From: Bin5 sp965221145
GTDB taxonomy: Bacteria > Chloroflexota > Anaerolineae > Caldilineales > Caldilineaceae
Direction: 5' to 3'
NCBI GenBank assembly: GCA_965221145.1
Contig: OZ244877.1
Location: 2,356,001 to 2,420,000, forward strand
Length of the DNA: 64,000 bases
The notes below the pieces were generated by a model. That model saw only the letters and a program-made list of their open reading frames with translations. It did not search any database and was not told the origin of the DNA. Positions 60,961 through 64,000 of the stretch are shown one piece after another. Made by a program: the position numbers and the translations under genes. Numbering within the stretch: the stretch's first letter is position 1; the number at the start of each line of letters is the position of its first letter.

Positions 60961-61712
60961 CTTGGCCGCGGCCAAACACGAGAATCCTGACTCATACATC
61001 GCGTACGCCAAGACTGCCCACATCCCCGTCCTCAAGGGTGTGGTCCAGATTTGGAGGCGACCAGAGTGGCTGGCATCGGAATCCAGTGTAGCTTTCCAGA
61101 GACAGCCAGAAACTCACCCCCATTGTGAACCGCACCCCGTTCGGGTGCATCCGAGATCATTGGGTCGTTGCGATCTGCCCTTTCAACCGACGAAAAAGAT
61201 CCACGGAACAAGAATCGGCCAGTCGTCTGTTATCCTGGAAATCCTTTAATCCTGAAAATCCTGATTCAGACAACGCACCCCCCCGTCCTCAACCCAACTT
61301 GCCCGTTTCGTTCATCTGTGCTACACTCCTCAACGATCGGGAACTGACCACCTAACTTGGCCTCCCAACCCGCATTTTCAACTAATAGCCACCTCTTTTG
61401 GTCAGAGGGGGGGGGTAAAAGCGGACAAAGCGGACAATAAACAATAATATAGTGTAGAAATGACCGTCTCTTCCAACTAGGTTCCCCGCTGGTACGTGAC
61501 ACGAAAACCATTACAAAACAGCCTTACCATCGTTACAGAAGAGCCCGTTCTGGCAGCGGCTCGGCGAGAAGCCCCGGTGGGCATCCGGCCCGACCCGCCT
61601 CCTCCCTGCATGCCTGCACAGCGACCGCTGGCATGAAAACCCCACCTAATCGACTACCCCACGACCCGCCGTACACCCACTTTCGCACGCGGCGCGTTCA
61701 CAGCCGGTCTAT

Positions 61713-61720
61713 GGTAGAAT
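61713..61720 (+). promoter_or_regulatory. Extended -10 element upstream of the E1-beta gene
   Basis: TGGTAGAAT (from 61712) combines a TGn extension with TAGAAT, about 70 bp before the ATG at 61789, and resembles the element at 8366-8374. No strong -35 is seen. Confidence 0.4.
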
Positions 61721-61788
61721 AGCTCGCAAACAGTCCGCACACAGCCGCTGGAGGGACACAAGGAACGGAGGTCGGGAGGAAAGTCGAG

Positions 61789-62775
61789 ATGAGCGGGACG
61801 CGGGAAATGACGTACATTGCGGCCATCACCGAAGCGATGGATGTAGAAATGGCGTGCGATCCGGAGGTGGTCATCTTTGGCGAAGATGTAGCCGGACCGT
61901 TCGGCGGCGCGTTCAAGGTGACGAAGCCGCTGACCGAGAAGTACGCGCCCCAACGCATCTTCAACACGCCCATGTGCGAGAACGCCTTCATCAGCATGGG
62001 CACCGGCATGGCGCTGATGGGCATGAGACCGGTCATCGAGATGCAGTTCGCCGACTTCATCTCCAGCGGCTTCGACAGCATCGTTCAGTTCGCGGCCACC
62101 AACCATTACCGTTGGGGCGGCGCCGTCCCCTGGGTTATCCGCGCGCCGTGTGACGGCGGCTTGCGCTCCGGCCCGTTCCACAGCCAGAACCCCGAGGCCT
62201 GGTTCACCCATACGCCCGGCCTCAAAGTGGTTGCCCCGGCCACGCCCGCCGATGCCAAAGGCCTCCTCATCGCCTCCATCCGCGATAACAATCCGGTCAT
62301 TTACATGGAGAGCAAGATTCTCTACCGCTCGGAGAAGGGCCAGGTGCCCGAGGGCGAGTATCTCGTGCCGATTGGCGAAGCGAAAACAGTCCGGCCCGGC
62401 GGCGACCTGTCGATCATCACCTATGGCGCGCAGGTGCGGGAGGCGCAACAGGCGGCTGAGCGGCTGGGCGAAGAGGGCATCGAAGCGGAAATCATCGACC
62501 TGCGCACGCTCAAACCGCTGGACACCGTCGCGATCCTGGAAACCGCCCGCAAGACCGGCAAAGTGCTGATCGTCCACAGCGCGACCGGCAATACCGGCGT
62601 AGGCGCGGAGGTGGCCGCGCTGATCGCGCAGGAGGCGTTCGAATGGCTCGACGCGCCGATCCAACGGCTGACCGGCCTCGACATTCCCGTCCCTTTCAGC
62701 CCACCGCTGGAGGACGTATACCGCCCCAGCGCCGAGAAAATCTACCGACTGGCACAAGAGTTGGCGGCGTTCTGA
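61789..62775 (+). CDS. 2-oxoacid dehydrogenase E1 component, beta subunit (PdhB-like)
   Basis: The protein has 328 residues, with AGGAAAG at good spacing. Motifs are VVIFGEDVAGPFGGAFKVT at the N-terminus (thiamine-diphosphate Glu region) and FNTPMCENAFISMGTGMAL, then the transketolase C-terminal block GKVLIVHSATGNTGVGAEVA. With an alpha subunit it decarboxylates pyruvate, a branched-chain 2-oxo acid or acetoin. The alpha subunit and E2 are not in the window, so it stands apart from a normal pdhAB pair. The gene overlaps nothing, and a Nudix gene follows 2 nt later. Confidence 0.9.
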   Translation: MSGTREMTYIAAITEAMDVEMACDPEVVIFGEDVAGPFGGAFKVTKPLTEKYAPQRIFNTPMCENAFISMGTGMALMGMRPVIEMQFADFISSGFDSIVQFAATNHYRWGGAVPWVIRAPCDGGLRSGPFHSQNPEAWFTHTPGLKVVAPATPADAKGLLIASIRDNNPVIYMESKILYRSEKGQVPEGEYLVPIGEAKTVRPGGDLSIITYGAQVREAQQAAERLGEEGIEAEIIDLRTLKPLDTVAILETARKTGKVLIVHSATGNTGVGAEVAALIAQEAFEWLDAPIQRLTGLDIPVPFSPPLEDVYRPSAEKIYRLAQELAAF

Positions 62776-62777
62776 AC

Positions 62778-63437
62778 ATGGCCAAACATAGTCTGAAACT
62801 CGCCACGCTCTGCTATGTCCAACGCCCCGGCCAGACGCTGATGCTGCACAGGGTGAAGCGCAAAAACGACTATCACCAGGGCAAGTGGAACGGGCTGGGC
62901 GGCAAGTTCGAGCCGGGAGAGTCGCCGGAGGAGTGCGTTGTGCGCGAGGTCTACGAGGAGAGCGGGCTGGTCTGCCGCGATCCGATTTTGCGCGGCCAGA
63001 TCACCTTTCCCAACTTCGACGGAGAGGCCGATTGGTATGTGTGGGTCTTCGTCGCGCCGCGCTGGGAGGGGCAATTGCGCGATTCGCCGGAGGGTAGGCT
63101 GGCCTGGATCGACAACGACTACTTGCTGGGGCTGAACCTGTGGCCGGGGGACAGGCTGTTCATTCCCTGGGTCTTTGAGGCACGCTATTTCTCAGCCAAG
63201 TTCCTCTACCAGGACGGCGACTTTCAGGGATACGAGGCCACGTTTTACGGCTCCAATGGGCAGATAGAAAGGGAGAGACATCAGCACAAGGTTGACGCCG
63301 TGCCGGGCGAATTCCAGCCGGTCTATCAGCCGGCGGACGACACATACTGCTGGCTGTGCGGCGGGGAGGTGAGCAAGCGCCACTGCAAGATCATCTGTCG
63401 GCAGTGCGGGTTTACGCGCGATTGCAGCGACCCGTGA
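62778..63437 (+). CDS. Nudix hydrolase with C-terminal zinc ribbon
   Basis: The protein has 219 residues from ATG 62778, 2 nt after the E1-beta stop. The Nudix box is complete at 42-64: G-x5-E-x7-REVYEESGL, within a MutT/8-oxo-dGTP-like domain (KWNGLGGKFEPGES). The C-terminal roughly 30 residues hold CWLC and CRQC pairs, a zinc ribbon not typical of MutT. It should hydrolyse a nucleoside diphosphate derivative. The frame also extends upstream, but without a good start. Confidence 0.85.
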   Translation: MAKHSLKLATLCYVQRPGQTLMLHRVKRKNDYHQGKWNGLGGKFEPGESPEECVVREVYEESGLVCRDPILRGQITFPNFDGEADWYVWVFVAPRWEGQLRDSPEGRLAWIDNDYLLGLNLWPGDRLFIPWVFEARYFSAKFLYQDGDFQGYEATFYGSNGQIERERHQHKVDAVPGEFQPVYQPADDTYCWLCGGEVSKRHCKIICRQCGFTRDCSDP

Positions 63438-63510
63438 GGACCAGGCATTTCGTAGTCCGTGTCGCGCACTTCGTGTAGCAATAATCAGCCTTGGCAAATT
63501 GAATTGACGT

Positions 63511-64000
63511 TCAGGACTGGGCGAGGGCTTTTTCTCCGGCGGCCAGAACTTCCAGGATGCGGTCGGTGTCGTAGACGCAGCCGCCCCACGTTCCCCCGCT
63601 GACCGCCTGCAACGCGGCCCAGAGGCGTGTATCGGCGGGCAGGCGCGGGTCACCGGCCAAATCGGGATGGGGAGAGCGATTGGCCAATAGGGCAGTGCCC
63701 GCCTCGCGTTGCGCCGCAGCGTCCACATCGCTGCCGCTTCCGTTCCCATTCGGCTGGGCAATGAGATCGAGTCTGCCGCGCAGGTTGGCCGTGTCCACTT
63801 CGATCTGGATCGTATCCCCTTCGCGCACGCGTCCGATGGCTCCGCCCGCCAGCGCCTCCGGGCCGATGTGACCGATGCATGCGCCGGTGCTGACGCCGGA
63901 AAAGCGGGCGTCTGTGACCAGCGCCACCTGCTTGCCGAAGGGCAGGTAACGCAGCGCCGAGGTCAGTTGATAGGTCTCTTCCATGCCGCTACCCATGGGG
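63511..64000 (-). CDS. C-terminal part of an IlvD/Edd-family dehydratase (YjhG/YagF-like), partial
   Basis: About 163 codons are visible; the 5' part continues past the right edge. The C-terminal barrel of the family is clear: VALVTDARFSGVSTGACIGH, EALAGGAIGRVREGDTIQIE, and the tail LQAVSGGTWGGCVYDTDRI typical of the YjhG/YagF sugar-acid dehydratase branch. These iron-sulfur enzymes dehydrate sugar acids such as xylonate to 2-keto-3-deoxy acids. It would fit downstream of the lactonase and sugar oxidoreductases in the window. Confidence 0.85.
   Translation of the reverse strand, partial: PMGSGMEETYQLTSALRYLPFGKQVALVTDARFSGVSTGACIGHIGPEALAGGAIGRVREGDTIQIEVDTANLRGRLDLIAQPNGNGSGSDVDAAAQREAGTALLANRSPHPDLAGDPRLPADTRLWAALQAVSGGTWGGCVYDTDRILEVLAAGEKALAQS

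Larger units (their letters stand above)
60541..61788. other. Repeat-rich non-coding region, about 1.25 kb
   Basis: No gene with a ribosome-binding site is seen on either strand. The stretch holds two degenerate copies of a roughly 100-bp sequence (60661-60760, 61143-61236), two minisatellites (60776-60887 and 60885-60960), a GCACGCGGCGC-type motif at 60619 and 61685, a run of nine G at 61407-61415, and the promoter of the E1-beta gene near its right end. Confidence 0.6.

Noticed and set aside
61407..61415. Run of nine G as a phase-variation tract
   Set aside because: It is not inside or just upstream of any supported gene.
61654..62757. Long open frame on the minus strand opposite the E1-beta gene
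   Set aside because: It mirrors a clear E1-beta coding sequence, has no recognisable domain, and is a GC-rich codon-bias shadow.

Overview
The window looks like a 64-kb chromosomal piece of a free-living, probably aerobic bacterium with moderately high GC content. The gene repertoire most resembles Chloroflexota (Caldilinea/Anaerolinea/SAR202-like): ABC importers without local ATPases, several phytanoyl-CoA-type dioxygenases, GMC oxidoreductases, Gfo/Idh/MocA dehydrogenases, sugar-phosphate epimerases, corrinoid methyl-transfer proteins and many small toxin-antitoxin modules. The solute-binding proteins carry lipoboxes. The taxon is inferred from gene content only. No rRNA, tRNA or CRISPR array was found.

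Layout. 1-6.3 kb: the end of a CaCA-type antiporter, three solute-binding-type proteins (one fused to a VWA domain), and UPF0175/PIN and HicAB toxin-antitoxin pairs. 6.5-9.9 kb: a HEPN/coiled-coil protein and a stand-alone AAA ATPase. 9.9-15.7 kb: a plus-strand cluster of an Ldh-family dehydrogenase followed by a complete four-component corrinoid methyl-transfer system (methyltransferase I, corrinoid protein, methyl-THF methyltransferase II, ferredoxin/ASKHA activator). 15.8-24.8 kb: a minus-strand catabolic block with tandemly duplicated GMC oxidoreductases and tandemly duplicated dioxygenases, a sulfatase broken by one nonsense codon, and a hydroxypyruvate-isomerase-like protein. 24.9-26.5 kb: an intact AAA-ATPase/DUF3226 (TOPRIM-like) pair. 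26.6-28.4 kb: hisG, hisI and a small unknown gene. 28.7-30.8 kb: DinB, an epimerase and hicAB.

30.8-46.4 kb is a long minus-strand run. It holds a sugar ABC importer whose first permease is fused to a seven-repeat beta-propeller, two Gfo/Idh/MocA oxidoreductases, two more dioxygenases (one with an amber codon), and a complete dpp-type importer (B, C, D, F and binding protein). 46.9-50.6 kb: malic enzyme/phosphotransacetylase, a monooxygenase-like protein and an SMP-30 lactonase.

50.7-60.5 kb is an accessory island rich in decay. An IS66-family element with an 8-bp target duplication splits a TOPRIM gene that lies next to an AAA ATPase. There is also a DNA methyltransferase-Mrr fusion, a nuclease-like gene broken by a small MITE and a frameshift, and remnants of several toxin-antitoxin genes. 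60.5-61.8 kb is repeat-rich non-coding DNA with two minisatellites. The window ends with an E1-beta-like dehydrogenase subunit, a Nudix/zinc-ribbon protein and a partial IlvD/Edd dehydratase.

The metabolic genes read as a scavenger of organic matter: import peptides and sugars, oxidise or hydroxylate alcohols, acids and methylated compounds, epimerise sugars, and pass one-carbon units to tetrahydrofolate.
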